A model generated the notes under the pieces. The model was not told the origin of the DNA. It made no database searches and was given only the letters and a program-made list of their open reading frames with translations. From assembly GCA_003221635.1 (NCBI GenBank), contig QHSR01000245.1, positions 28,814 to 82,318 on the forward strand: a stretch of DNA of 53,505 bases, in the 5' to 3' direction. Of the stretch, positions 14,985 through 24,525 are shown piece after piece. Both the position numbers and the translations under genes were made by a program. This DNA comes from Candidatus Rokuibacteriota bacterium (GTDB taxonomy: Bacteria > Methylomirabilota > Methylomirabilia > Rokubacteriales > CSP1-6). The stretch's first letter is position 1; the number at the start of each line of letters is the position of its first letter.

Positions 14985-16681
14985 CGGCGCGACGCCGCTC
15001 GGGCCAGATCGGGCGTGTCGGAGCCACTCGTTCCTCTCTCAGGCCACCCTCGGCCAAATCCGGTCTCACGGTCCCCGCTCCAACAAATCCGATCACCCTG
15101 GAGATCTGCTGGAACCGCCTCGTCGGCGTCGTCAACGAGCAGGCGGCGGCCCTTCAGCGGACGTCCTTCACCTCGATCGTGCGCGAGGCGGGCGACCTCT
15201 CGGCGGGTGTCTTCGATTGTCGCGGCTTCATGGTCGCCCAGGCGGTGACGGGCACGCCGGGCCACATCAATTCCATGGCGCTCGCCATGAAGCACTTCCT
15301 GGCCGCGTGCCCGCTCGAGACGCTCCGGCCGGGCGACGTCCTGATCACGAACGACCCCTGGCTCACGTCGGGCCATCTGAACGACGTCACCATCTGCTCG
15401 CCGATTTTCAGGGACAAGGAGTGCATCGCCTTCTTCGCCTCGACCTGCCACACGGCGGACATCGGCGGGCACGTGCTCTCGGCCGAGGCGCGCGAGGTGT
15501 ACGAGGAAGGCCTGCAGATCCCGATCATGAAGCTCTACGAGGCCGGACGGCCCAACGAGGGGCTGATCGCGATCATCCGTGCGAACACGCGCCTGCCCGA
15601 GATGGTGCTGGGCGACTTCCACGCGCAGATCGCGGGGGGCGCCGTCGGGGGCGAGCGGCTCCTGGAGTTCATGACGGAGTTCGGCCTCGAGCGGCTCGAG
15701 CCTCTGGCCGACGAGATCATCGGACGCACGGAGCGCGCCATGCGCGAAGCGATCCGTGCGCTCCGGCCCGGGGTCTACACGAACGAGGTCACCTCGGACG
15801 GGTTCGACGAGCCGATCACGATCCGTGTGCGCTGCGAGATTCGCGGCGACGAGCTGCTCGTGGACTACGCCGGCTCCTCGCCGGCGAGCCGGCGCGGCGT
15901 GAACGTCGTGATGAACTACACCGAGGCGTACACGACCTACGGCGTGAAGGTGATCGTGAGCCCGGACGTGCCCAACAACGAGGGCGCGTTCCGGCCACTG
16001 CGCATCACGGCGCCCCCGGGGTCGATCCTGAACGTACAGCGCCCGGCGGCCGTCGCCGCCCGACACATCGTCGGCCACTTCCTGCCCCACGTCATCGCGG
16101 GCGCCCTCGGCCAGGCGCTGCCCGACCGGGTCATGGCCGAGGGCTCGGCGAACATCTGGGGCATCCAGGTCTCGGGCAAGGACCTGGCAGGCGAGCCCTT
16201 CAGCTACATCTTCTTCTCATCCGGCGGGACCGGGGCGCGCGCCATCAAGGACGGGCTCTCGGCGACCGCGTTTCCATCGGGCGTCCTCGGCACGCCGGTC
16301 GAGGTCATCGAGAACCTCTCGCCGCTGATCGTCGAGCGGAAATGCCTGCGCGACGACTCGGGCGGCCCGGGGAAATACCGCGGCGGTCTGGGTCAGACCA
16401 TCGCCTTCCGCGTGCGCACGCGCGAGCCGTTCGCCGCCTCGATCCTCTGCGATCGCACCGTGCATCCAGCGGCTGGATTCCGCGGCGGCGGGCCGGGGGC
16501 GCGCGGTGCGGTGCTGATCGACGGCGTGGCGCCCGCGAATCCGAAGGCCGAGCAGCTCGTGCCCCCGGGTGCGCTCGTGGAGGTTCGGCTCCCGGGGGGC
16601 AGCGGCTATGGGCCGCCCGGCGAGCGCGATCCGGAGCTGATCGCGCGGGATCTGCTCGAAGGCTACGTGCGCGGCGCCTGA
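14981..16681 (+). CDS. hyuB: Hydantoinase/oxoprolinase B-type subunit
   Basis: The 566-aa protein matches HyuB, the catalytic partner of HyuA. Signature stretches are PITLEICWNRLVGVVNEQAA, FTSIVREAGDLSAGVFD, TGTPGHINSMALAMKHFL, GDVLITNDPWLTSGHLNDV and STCHTADIGGHVLS. The C-terminal PPGALVEVRLPGGSGYGPP is also standard. The complex opens cyclic amides or carboxylates ketones in an ATP-dependent way; the substrate cannot be fixed. GTG at 14981 overlaps the hyuA end by 4 nt. The first ~33 residues, before PITLE, are not HyuB-like and are encoded by the second repeat copy. This suggests an in-frame insertion that displaced the original start. Confidence 0.9.
   Translation: MTARRRSGQIGRVGATRSSLRPPSAKSGLTVPAPTNPITLEICWNRLVGVVNEQAAALQRTSFTSIVREAGDLSAGVFDCRGFMVAQAVTGTPGHINSMALAMKHFLAACPLETLRPGDVLITNDPWLTSGHLNDVTICSPIFRDKECIAFFASTCHTADIGGHVLSAEAREVYEEGLQIPIMKLYEAGRPNEGLIAIIRANTRLPEMVLGDFHAQIAGGAVGGERLLEFMTEFGLERLEPLADEIIGRTERAMREAIRALRPGVYTNEVTSDGFDEPITIRVRCEIRGDELLVDYAGSSPASRRGVNVVMNYTEAYTTYGVKVIVSPDVPNNEGAFRPLRITAPPGSILNVQRPAAVAARHIVGHFLPHVIAGALGQALPDRVMAEGSANIWGIQVSGKDLAGEPFSYIFFSSGGTGARAIKDGLSATAFPSGVLGTPVEVIENLSPLIVERKCLRDDSGGPGKYRGGLGQTIAFRVRTREPFAASILCDRTVHPAAGFRGGGPGARGAVLIDGVAPANPKAEQLVPPGALVEVRLPGGSGYGPPGERDPELIARDLLEGYVRGA
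15019..15086 (+). repeat. Repeat copy B, in frame in the 5' end of hyuB
   Basis: This 68-bp stretch is the second copy of the element in hyuA. It begins CGGAGCCAC, shares CTCAGGCCACCCT-like and CTCACGG/CCCCGCT blocks with copy A, and needs one 1-nt gap. It lacks the right-hand inverted repeat of copy A. It is translated in frame as part of the atypical HyuB N-terminus, and both copies give a similar peptide in the frame of the host gene (RPP...GLT.PA.T). Confidence 0.55.
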
Positions 16682-16962
16682 CCGGCGCCATCAGTCCCGC
16701 GTCGATCAGTCGCTGGACCCTGTAACTGCGGTACGCCCAGCTACTGAGCGGTCACGGTAAATACGGCACCTCTCAGACGCATCCGCCCCGTTCTCAACGC
16801 AGAGTGCCCAGCGCGCTGTGCGCTCGCTTGGTTGGAGCCTCTCCTGACTATCTTGAGATCCGGATACTTGGCGCCGGTTCCACTTGGCGTGCGACTTGCC
16901 GGGTTTCTGGCTCGTCGTTCGAGACGGTGCCGCAATCGACACCGAGGACAGCGGTCCAGATC

Positions 16963-19311
16963 ATGCGCAAGGGTGAAACTATGCAAACGCTCGGGGGACG
17001 GCTCGTGCTCGGCGTCTTGGCAGTCGGCTGGATTCTCCTCGGGCCAGTCCTCGCGTGGGACCACGGGCGGCTGACCCTCACGCCCAACACCGCGCATGCG
17101 GATATCACGTACATCTACGACCGGCTCGGCCGATTGATCGCAGTCGTGGACCCGGCCGGCGATGCGGCGGTGTATCACTATGACGCCGTCGGCAATCTCA
17201 CCGGTATCTCCCGCCAGAGCTCCGCCCTGGTCTCCGTCATCGACTTCACCCCGGCCAGCGGGCCGGTCGGCACGACGGTAACCATCTTCGGCACCGGGTT
17301 CAGCCCGACTCCAAGCCAGAACACGGTCACCTTTAGCGGCACCGCGGCCAGCGTGTCCTCGGCCAGTCCGACCCAACTCGTGGCCACGATCCCGTCAGGA
17401 GCAACCACGGGCCCCATCGCGGTGACTGCCCCAGCGGGATCAGCCACCAGCAGCGCTCCCTTCACGGTGACGGGCTCGAGCGGGGCCCCGACCATCACGA
17501 GCTTCACCCCCACGATCGGCACGCCGGGCACCGCCGTCGCGGTCACCGGCACGAACTTCGAGTTGACCTCGACCAACAACCGCCTGCGGTTCAACATCGG
17601 CCCGGCCCCGATCACGTCGTCCACCACGACGAACCTCTCGGTCCCGGTGCCGGGCGGGGCGACGTCGGGTCGGCTCTCCCTGGCCACGCCCGGCGGCGCC
17701 ACCCAGAGCGTCGATGACTTCTTCGTGCCGCCCGCACCCAACACCGTGTCGAGCGTGTCCTTCACCGGCCGGACCTCCATTGGCGGCGCGAGCGTCACCG
17801 CGTCGATCGGTGGTGCCGGCAAGATCGCCCTGATCGTCTTCGATGGTCAGGCGGGCCAGCAGGTGAGCCTCGGCGTCAGCTACGGCGGCGTCCTCGAGAC
17901 AGATACCTACGTCTACCGTCCTGACGGCAGCCAGCTCGGCTGGGTCTACGCGGACGGCGCGGGGCGCGACCTACACTTCGCGTCCCTGCCGGTGACCGGG
18001 ACGTATACCATCATGGTCACTCCCCACGGCAACTACACCGGGACCAAGGCCATCACGCTGTCTCAGGACCTCATCATGGGGGCCCTCCAGGTGGGCGGCG
18101 CCTCCGTTCCCGTGAGCATCACGCGACAAGGCCAGCGGGCCCGGTTGACGTTCTACGGCACGGCGGGGCAGCGGCTGAACCTCGGCTTCCCGGGAGCGAG
18201 CATCTACGACAGCCTCACCGTCTGGAAGCCCGACGGCACGTTGTTCGCGTCGTCTCCTGGCACCACCGATCTCAGCATGGTCATGCCGCCCCTGCCGACG
18301 ACCGGCACCTACGGTATTCTCATCGACCCCACCAACGTCGAGAGCCGCAGCATGACCCTGACCCTGTCGGAGGAGATCAGCGGCGCGATCGTGATCGACG
18401 GTGCCTCGGTCCCGCTGACGCTGGCCCGGCCAGGGCAGATCGCGCGCCTGACCGTCGCGGCGACCGCGGGCCAGCGGCTGAATACTGCGGTCACGAATGC
18501 GACGCTGACGACGTCGCTCGCGATGCTCAAGCCTGATGGCAGCACGTGGTTCACCACCAGCGTGAGCAACGGGACGGTCCTCGACTCGGCGCCCCTGCCG
18601 GCCACCGGCACCTACACCATCGTGATCGATCCCAATACCGCCACCACCGGCGGTCTCACCCTCACGCTCTCGGCGGAGATCGCCGGCAGCATCACGCTGG
18701 GCGGGTCGCCGGTGTCGGTCACCACCACGCGGCCCGGGCAGAAGGCGCGACTGATGTTCGGCGCGACCGCCCCCCAGCGGGCCAGCCTGCACATCACCGG
18801 CGTGACAGCGAGCGGGAACGCCTGGCTTGGCCTCCTCAAACCCGACGGGAGCCAAATCGGCTCGATCACCGTCTCCAACGGCGGCACGGGCTTCCTCGGC
18901 GCAGTCACGCTCGCGACCACGGAGACGGCCTACGCCGTCTACATCGCGCCGGGAGGGACGGGGACCGCCAGCATGACCCTGAGGCTCTACGACGTACCGC
19001 CGGACGTGAGCGGCACGGTCACCATTAACGGAGGCTCCGCTCCCGCGAACATCACCGTCCCCGGCCAGAACGCCGCCTTCACCTTCACGGGCACGAGTGG
19101 CCAGACCGTGACGGCCCGCGGCGACAGCAACACGATCGGCTGCGGTGCGTTCGGCGTGAAGTGGCCGACCGGGAGCTTCACCACGGTCTCGCCCTGCTCG
19201 GCGAGTTTCTCCATCGGTGGGATCAGACTCCAGACCGGCACGCATACCATCTTCTTCGACCCGTCCGGCCCCAACACGGGCGGCGTGAACCTGAGTGTCA
19301 CGCTCCCATGA
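16963..19311 (+). CDS. Exported protein with one RHS YD repeat, two IPT/TIG domains and PPC-like repeats
   Basis: The 782-aa protein has a signal peptide (around VLGVLAVGWILLGPVLA). A lone RHS-type unit ITYIYDRLGRLIAVVD..YHYDAVGNLTGISR follows near residues 45-80, then two IPT/TIG immunoglobulin-like domains (VIDFTPASGPVGTTVTIFG near 90 and ITSFTPTIGTPGTAVAVTG near 175). From about residue 260 to the end there are about five ~105-residue beta-rich repeats. They share a pattern of GG-S/A-P-V followed by PGQ.A.L...AT.GQR and then LKPDG and L..TGTY.I...P, resembling bacterial pre-peptidase C-terminal (PPC) domains. ATG at 16963 or 16981 is possible, with AAGGGTG before the latter. It lies 17 nt before the giant RHS gene and is probably its secreted partner. 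Confidence 0.75.
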   Translation: MRKGETMQTLGGRLVLGVLAVGWILLGPVLAWDHGRLTLTPNTAHADITYIYDRLGRLIAVVDPAGDAAVYHYDAVGNLTGISRQSSALVSVIDFTPASGPVGTTVTIFGTGFSPTPSQNTVTFSGTAASVSSASPTQLVATIPSGATTGPIAVTAPAGSATSSAPFTVTGSSGAPTITSFTPTIGTPGTAVAVTGTNFELTSTNNRLRFNIGPAPITSSTTTNLSVPVPGGATSGRLSLATPGGATQSVDDFFVPPAPNTVSSVSFTGRTSIGGASVTASIGGAGKIALIVFDGQAGQQVSLGVSYGGVLETDTYVYRPDGSQLGWVYADGAGRDLHFASLPVTGTYTIMVTPHGNYTGTKAITLSQDLIMGALQVGGASVPVSITRQGQRARLTFYGTAGQRLNLGFPGASIYDSLTVWKPDGTLFASSPGTTDLSMVMPPLPTTGTYGILIDPTNVESRSMTLTLSEEISGAIVIDGASVPLTLARPGQIARLTVAATAGQRLNTAVTNATLTTSLAMLKPDGSTWFTTSVSNGTVLDSAPLPATGTYTIVIDPNTATTGGLTLTLSAEIAGSITLGGSPVSVTTTRPGQKARLMFGATAPQRASLHITGVTASGNAWLGLLKPDGSQIGSITVSNGGTGFLGAVTLATTETAYAVYIAPGGTGTASMTLRLYDVPPDVSGTVTINGGSAPANITVPGQNAAFTFTGTSGQTVTARGDSNTIGCGAFGVKWPTGSFTTVSPCSASFSIGGIRLQTGTHTIFFDPSGPNTGGVNLSVTLP

Positions 19312-19328
19312 GGCGAGGAACACACACC

Positions 19329-22300
19329 ATGACGACTCCCCGCCTGCTGCCGAGCTTTCTTTTGTGCGTCACGCTGGGGCTCCTGCTCTCGCCCGCTTCG
19401 TCCGGTCCCCAGGGCGCCGGGCCAGGCATACGCGCGGTGCCCGGCCAGACCTCGACGGTGCTGCCCGATGGAAGGTGGCTGCTTCTCGGCGGTCAGGGAC
19501 CGCAGGGTTCAACAAGGACTGCGGCGATCTACGACCCTCGCACGGGTATCACCACGGCGCTCACCCCGCTCCGGCCCGCGCGCGCGTGGCACTCGGCCAC
19601 GGTCTTGCCGGACGGCACGGTGCTGGTCTTCGGTGGTGCCGGTTCGAACGACCGAGCACTGGCGGAGCCTCAGATCTTCGATCCAGGGACGGGCACATTT
19701 CAGTCGCTATCGATCCCGGGGATAACTCCACGCGCTCACCACAGCGCAACCCTGCTCACCGATGGGCGCGTCCTCATCGGTGGCGGCGAAGCATCGGGAC
19801 AGGCGCTGACTCTGACCGAGGTGTGGACCCCGCAAACTGGAGCGCTGGACACCATCTCCGCTCCGATGAGCGCGAGGCGTTCCGGGCACACTGCGACGCT
19901 CCTCGGAGACGGGACCGTCTTGCTGTGGGGCGGCACTGCCGCTGCGACCGCTAGCGGCGAAGTCTTCGATCCAGTCACGGCGAACTTCAGCCGCATCGCG
20001 GGTACGCCTTGGGGCTCACTCTCCTCCGACCCACCTCAGCTCGCGGCGTCGCTCCCGGCAGCGGGCGCCGTTGATGTTCTCGTGGACCGCCCGATCGCGC
20101 TTCGCTTCTCCAAACCCCTTCGCATGGACAGCGCCACCGACACCACCGTCACGCTCAGCGGTCCTCAGGGACTCGAGACCGTCAAGGTGGTGGCCGCCGA
20201 AGGCGGCATGCTCGTCTTCGTCACGCCGACGGCGCCCCTGACCCCCGGCGCCCGCTACAGCCTCGTGCTCAACGGCCCGGAAGATCCAGACGGGCATCTG
20301 CTGCCCTTCACCCGCGTCGAGTTCAGCACCATCCCGGCGCCAGGGGCGGCTACCTCGCCCGCTATGGCCGCGCCCGCCACGAGATCGGACTACTCCACCG
20401 CCCACGCTCATCATGCCTCCAACTCTCCCAAGCTCGGCACACGCTCGGAGCTGGACGAGTTCGAGTGGAAGGGGCCGCTGCGTGATGGCAAACCGTATTC
20501 GCGCTGGCAGGACCTGCCGCCGCTCAAGGCTGCCCCAGGGGTAACGGCGCTCGCCGGACAGGTGCTGCGCCTGAACGGCCAGCCTCTCGCCGACGTGACG
20601 CTGCAGGTCGGCTCCCGGTCGACGCGGACCGATGGCACCGGCCGCTTCCTGCTCACCGGAATCGCTCCGGGCCGGCAGGAGCTGATCATGGACGGCTCCA
20701 CCGCGAACCAGCCCGGCCGGACCTATGCGACGTTCGATTACGGTGCCGCCATCGAGGACAAGACAACGACCGTGCTGCCGTTCACCATCTGGATGCCCGT
20801 GCTCGACATGCAGCATGCGACGCCGCTCCCGGCCCCAACGCCGCACGAGATCGTCGCCCGGACGCCTCGAATCCCCGGGCTCGAGGTGCACGTGCCCGCC
20901 GGCGTGATTCTCCAGACCGACAACGGCCCGCTGCCCTCAATTTCGCTCACCCAGATCCCGGTCGATCGGCCGCCGTATCCGCTGCCCCCAGGCACGACCT
21001 TCTTCTTCACCCCGCAAGGCCACGGGGCTCAGGTGCTCCGGGCCGACGGCACGCCCAATCCGACCGGGGTGCGCATCATCCTGCCCAACGTAGATCACTT
21101 GCCGGCTGGGGCGCGCGTGGACCTCACCCACTACAACTACTATCGGGGCGGCGACGACGGCCGCCAGATCGTCCCCGACCCCGGTGTGGAGTTCAAGCGC
21201 CTGGGGTGCGCCTTCAGCCTGGGGCCAGACTCGGCCTTTGCGGCCGCGATCCTGGCCGGCCTGCGGGATGGCGAGCCGGTGGACCTGGGCACGGGGCTGT
21301 TCACGCTGGAGAAGGTCGATCTCGTGCTCCCCGACGTGATCCCGATCGTGATTCGACGGCAATACCGGCCAGGAAATTACAACCCCCGAATCTTCGGCGA
21401 CTACATCAGCCATTCCTACCTGATGTACCTGGTCGGCGACCAGACGACCTACAGCTACGCGCAGCTCGTGCTGCCCGACGGCATCAAGGTCCGCTTCAAC
21501 CGCACCTCGCCCGGCACCGACAAGCCCGGGGCGATCATGGAGCACACGGCCACGCCCACCGCCTTCTACAAGGCGCGTCTGACCTGGAACGCCACGCGCA
21601 ACGGCTGGGACATCACTCTCCGGGACGGGACCGTCTATCAATTCACGGCCTCGGGGGACCTCGGCCCATTGCTCATCGGCATCCGCGATCGGGCCGGCAA
21701 CCAGCTCACCATCAGCCGCGCGATGCCCGGCAATAACGTGCCCATCACGCGGATCACTTCCCCCAACGGCCGCTGGGTCGACTTCTCCTACATCGCCGTC
21801 AACACCGTCTACCTGATCTCCCAGCTGCGCGACAGCCTGGGCCGCACCGTGAACTACGCGTACTACCCCGGCGGCTCCTTCTCCCTCAAGACCGTGACCG
21901 ACGCCGCCGGCGGCGTCACCGAGTACACGTGGGCGTCGAACCGCATTGCCACGATCAAGGATCCCCGGAACATCGTTTTCCTCACCAACGAGTACAACGC
22001 CCAGGGCCGCGTGAGCAAGCAGACCCAGGCCGACGGCACCTTCTACCAGTTCGCCTACACGGTCGACGGCCAGAGCAAGGTGACCCAGACCGACGTCACC
22101 GACCCCAGGGGCAACGTGCGCCGCGTCACCTTCAACGCCAACGGCTACGCCCTGACGGACACCCGGGCCTACGGCACCGCCGCCGCCCAGACGACCACGT
22201 ATACCAGAGACGCGACGAGTAACCTGGTCAGCACGATGACCGACGCGCTCGGGCGACAGACCACCTACACCTACAACACTCAGGGCCAGGTGCTCACCGT

Positions 22301-24434
22301 CACCCGGCTGGCCGGTACCGGCGACGCCGTCACCACCACCGTCACCTACGAGCCCACCTTCAATCAGGTGGCGTCGATCTCCGATCCCCTGAGCCACACC
22401 ACGAGCTTCGGCTATGACGCGCTCGGCAACCTCACCGCCGTCACCGATCCGCTGAGCCACCAGACCACGCTGACCTACAACACCCAGGGCCAGCCGCTGA
22501 CGATGACGGACGCGCTGAGCAACACCACCACGCTCAGCTATGCCGATGGCGACCTGGCCATCATCACCGATCCCATCGGCAAGACGACCACCCGATTCAC
22601 CGACGGGGGCGGCCGGCTCATCGCCACGACCAACCCCCTGGGCCGGCAGACGCGCTACGACTACGACGGCCTGAATCAGCTGACGAAGATCACCGACGCC
22701 CTCGGGGGCCAGACTCAGCTCGCGTACGATGGCAACGGTAATTTCCTGAGCCTGACCGACGCGCGCACCAACACGACGAGCTACGCCTACAACTCAATGG
22801 ATCGCGCCACCACCCGCCCCGCCCCGCTCACCCGCCAGGACAGCTACGGCTACGACAACAACGGCAACGCCGTAAGCTTCACCGGTCGGAAGAGCCAGAT
22901 CACGAGCACGACCCAGGACAGCTCCACGACCAGCTACACCTGGGATGCCGGGGACCGCGTCAGCCAGATCGTGGACTCGCTCTCGGGCACCATCACCCGC
23001 ACCTACGATGGGCTCGATCGGCTCACCCAGGAGGCCACGCCGCAGGGCACGATCAGCTACACGTACGACAACGCGAGCCGCCGTTCGTCGATGACAGTGC
23101 TCGGCCAGCCGACCGTCAACTACTCCTATGACAACGCCGACCGCCTCACCCAGATCACCCAGGGTACGAGCACTGTCGCCTTCGCCTACGACAACGCCAA
23201 CCGGCGCACCAGCCTCACCCTGCCCAATAGCATCGTCACCGAGTACGCCTACGATGCCGCCAGCCGCCTCACCGGGCTGACCTACAAGCTCGGACCCGCG
23301 CCCCTGGGAACGTTGACGTACGGCTACGACGCTAACGGCAACCGCACGGTCCTCGGCGGCAGCTGGGCCCGGACGGGTCTACCGGCAGCCCTCGCCAGCG
23401 CTACCTATAACGCGGCCAACCACCAGCTGACCTTCGGCAGCACGACGCTGACCTACGACCTGAACGGTAACCTCGCCAGCGATGGGACCAACACGTACAC
23501 GTGGGATGCGCGCAACCGCCTCGAGGCCATCAGCGGCGGAAGTACCGCGAGTTTCCAGTACGACGCGCAGGGGCGCCGCACGAGCAAGACCGTCAACTCG
23601 GCCCAGACCGGCTTTCTCTACGACGGCGTGACGCCCGTGCAGGAGTTGACCGGGTCGACGGTCGTCGCCAACCTCCTCACCGGCCTCGGGATCGACGAGT
23701 ACCTGACGCGGACGGACCCGAGCGGTGCGAGTCATTTCCTTGCCGATGCGTTGGGCAGCACTGTGGCTCTGTCCGACGCCGTCGGCACCCTACCGACGAG
23801 CTATACCCACGCACCATTCGGCGTGACCACCATCAGTGGGACCGCGACGGGCAACGCCTTCGACTACACGGGCCGGGAGGACGACGCGACCGGGCTGAAG
23901 TACTATCGGGCGCGCTACTACTATCCTAGACTTCAGCGATTCATCAGCCAGGATCCGATCGGCTTTCGGGGTGGTGACGCTAATCTGTACGCATACGTCT
24001 TCAACAATCCCTCCAACCTGACCGACCCGCTCGGTCTGCATCTTACTATCGCCCTCTATCGGTGCTGCGGACCCTACAACCACATTGGTATTGGAGTGAA
24101 CTCGAACGACACAGTTGGATTTCGTCCAACGATCAGTCTTCTACCCCTGTGGTTTGGCGAAGTGTCAAACGATCGAGCGGTACATCCCGAGGGACCAATC
24201 GCCTCCGTAACGCTCAAGACTACACAAGACCAAGATGCAAGGATTCAGAGATTCATAGAACACTACCGTGATCAGCCGGGCCTATATACCATTCTAGCAG
24301 GACGTCACTGTGGAACATTTGTCAGGGACGCGCTGGCCGCCGGGGGCATAGAGGTCGGAAATCCCAATCCGAACTGGATCATGGCGGAACTACTCGAACA
24401 GGCTCAGCGGCAGGGCGTCTTGTTGGCACCCTAA
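19329..24434 (+). CDS. Sec-exported Kelch/RHS-repeat protein with polymorphic C-terminal tip
   Basis: The 1701-aa protein has a signal peptide (LPSFLLCVTLGLLLSPASS) and four Kelch-like blades at about 35-235 (ATVLPDGTVLVFGGAG and similar). A Big_5-like domain follows near 240-345, then a carboxypeptidase-regulatory-like domain (LAGQVLRLNGQPLADVTLQV). A long RHS repeat region with many YDxxGN/YDNAxR units comes next. The RHS core ends in LKYYRARYYYPRLQRFISQD and NLTDPLGL at residue 1570. The last 131 residues are a distinct tip with YNHIGIGVN and RHCGTFVRDAL. The His-then-Cys order suggests a permuted NlpC/P60 or papain-like enzyme. The RHS shell normally encloses such a toxin. No VgrG, PAAR or type VI gene is present, so export is by Sec. 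Confidence 0.85.
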   Translation: MTTPRLLPSFLLCVTLGLLLSPASSGPQGAGPGIRAVPGQTSTVLPDGRWLLLGGQGPQGSTRTAAIYDPRTGITTALTPLRPARAWHSATVLPDGTVLVFGGAGSNDRALAEPQIFDPGTGTFQSLSIPGITPRAHHSATLLTDGRVLIGGGEASGQALTLTEVWTPQTGALDTISAPMSARRSGHTATLLGDGTVLLWGGTAAATASGEVFDPVTANFSRIAGTPWGSLSSDPPQLAASLPAAGAVDVLVDRPIALRFSKPLRMDSATDTTVTLSGPQGLETVKVVAAEGGMLVFVTPTAPLTPGARYSLVLNGPEDPDGHLLPFTRVEFSTIPAPGAATSPAMAAPATRSDYSTAHAHHASNSPKLGTRSELDEFEWKGPLRDGKPYSRWQDLPPLKAAPGVTALAGQVLRLNGQPLADVTLQVGSRSTRTDGTGRFLLTGIAPGRQELIMDGSTANQPGRTYATFDYGAAIEDKTTTVLPFTIWMPVLDMQHATPLPAPTPHEIVARTPRIPGLEVHVPAGVILQTDNGPLPSISLTQIPVDRPPYPLPPGTTFFFTPQGHGAQVLRADGTPNPTGVRIILPNVDHLPAGARVDLTHYNYYRGGDDGRQIVPDPGVEFKRLGCAFSLGPDSAFAAAILAGLRDGEPVDLGTGLFTLEKVDLVLPDVIPIVIRRQYRPGNYNPRIFGDYISHSYLMYLVGDQTTYSYAQLVLPDGIKVRFNRTSPGTDKPGAIMEHTATPTAFYKARLTWNATRNGWDITLRDGTVYQFTASGDLGPLLIGIRDRAGNQLTISRAMPGNNVPITRITSPNGRWVDFSYIAVNTVYLISQLRDSLGRTVNYAYYPGGSFSLKTVTDAAGGVTEYTWASNRIATIKDPRNIVFLTNEYNAQGRVSKQTQADGTFYQFAYTVDGQSKVTQTDVTDPRGNVRRVTFNANGYALTDTRAYGTAAAQTTTYTRDATSNLVSTMTDALGRQTTYTYNTQGQVLTVTRLAGTGDAVTTTVTYEPTFNQVASISDPLSHTTSFGYDALGNLTAVTDPLSHQTTLTYNTQGQPLTMTDALSNTTTLSYADGDLAIITDPIGKTTTRFTDGGGRLIATTNPLGRQTRYDYDGLNQLTKITDALGGQTQLAYDGNGNFLSLTDARTNTTSYAYNSMDRATTRPAPLTRQDSYGYDNNGNAVSFTGRKSQITSTTQDSSTTSYTWDAGDRVSQIVDSLSGTITRTYDGLDRLTQEATPQGTISYTYDNASRRSSMTVLGQPTVNYSYDNADRLTQITQGTSTVAFAYDNANRRTSLTLPNSIVTEYAYDAASRLTGLTYKLGPAPLGTLTYGYDANGNRTVLGGSWARTGLPAALASATYNAANHQLTFGSTTLTYDLNGNLASDGTNTYTWDARNRLEAISGGSTASFQYDAQGRRTSKTVNSAQTGFLYDGVTPVQELTGSTVVANLLTGLGIDEYLTRTDPSGASHFLADALGSTVALSDAVGTLPTSYTHAPFGVTTISGTATGNAFDYTGREDDATGLKYYRARYYYPRLQRFISQDPIGFRGGDANLYAYVFNNPSNLTDPLGLHLTIALYRCCGPYNHIGIGVNSNDTVGFRPTISLLPLWFGEVSNDRAVHPEGPIASVTLKTTQDQDARIQRFIEHYRDQPGLYTILAGRHCGTFVRDALAAGGIEVGNPNPNWIMAELLEQAQRQGVLLAP

Positions 24435-24525
24435 TAAATGAGACGCTGGCGAAGTGTTTATTTCGCGCAACACTGTAAGCGAGACGAATCCCATAAAGCC
24501 TGTAGGCTCGTCACGCGAGGTGCCC

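Noticed and set aside
17971-19323. 450-aa minus-strand ORF
   Set aside because: It is antisense to the exported IPT/PPC-like protein, is Arg/Gly/Asp-rich and has no recognisable domain.
20937-22460. 507-aa minus-strand ORF opposite the RHS gene
   Set aside because: Its composition (runs of VG, GDG, VD) is typical of an antisense frame in repetitive GC-rich DNA.
19329-24434. Type VI or Tc-type secreted RHS effector
   Set aside because: The protein has a Sec signal peptide, and no VgrG, PAAR, Hcp or TcA/TcB gene is present in the window.
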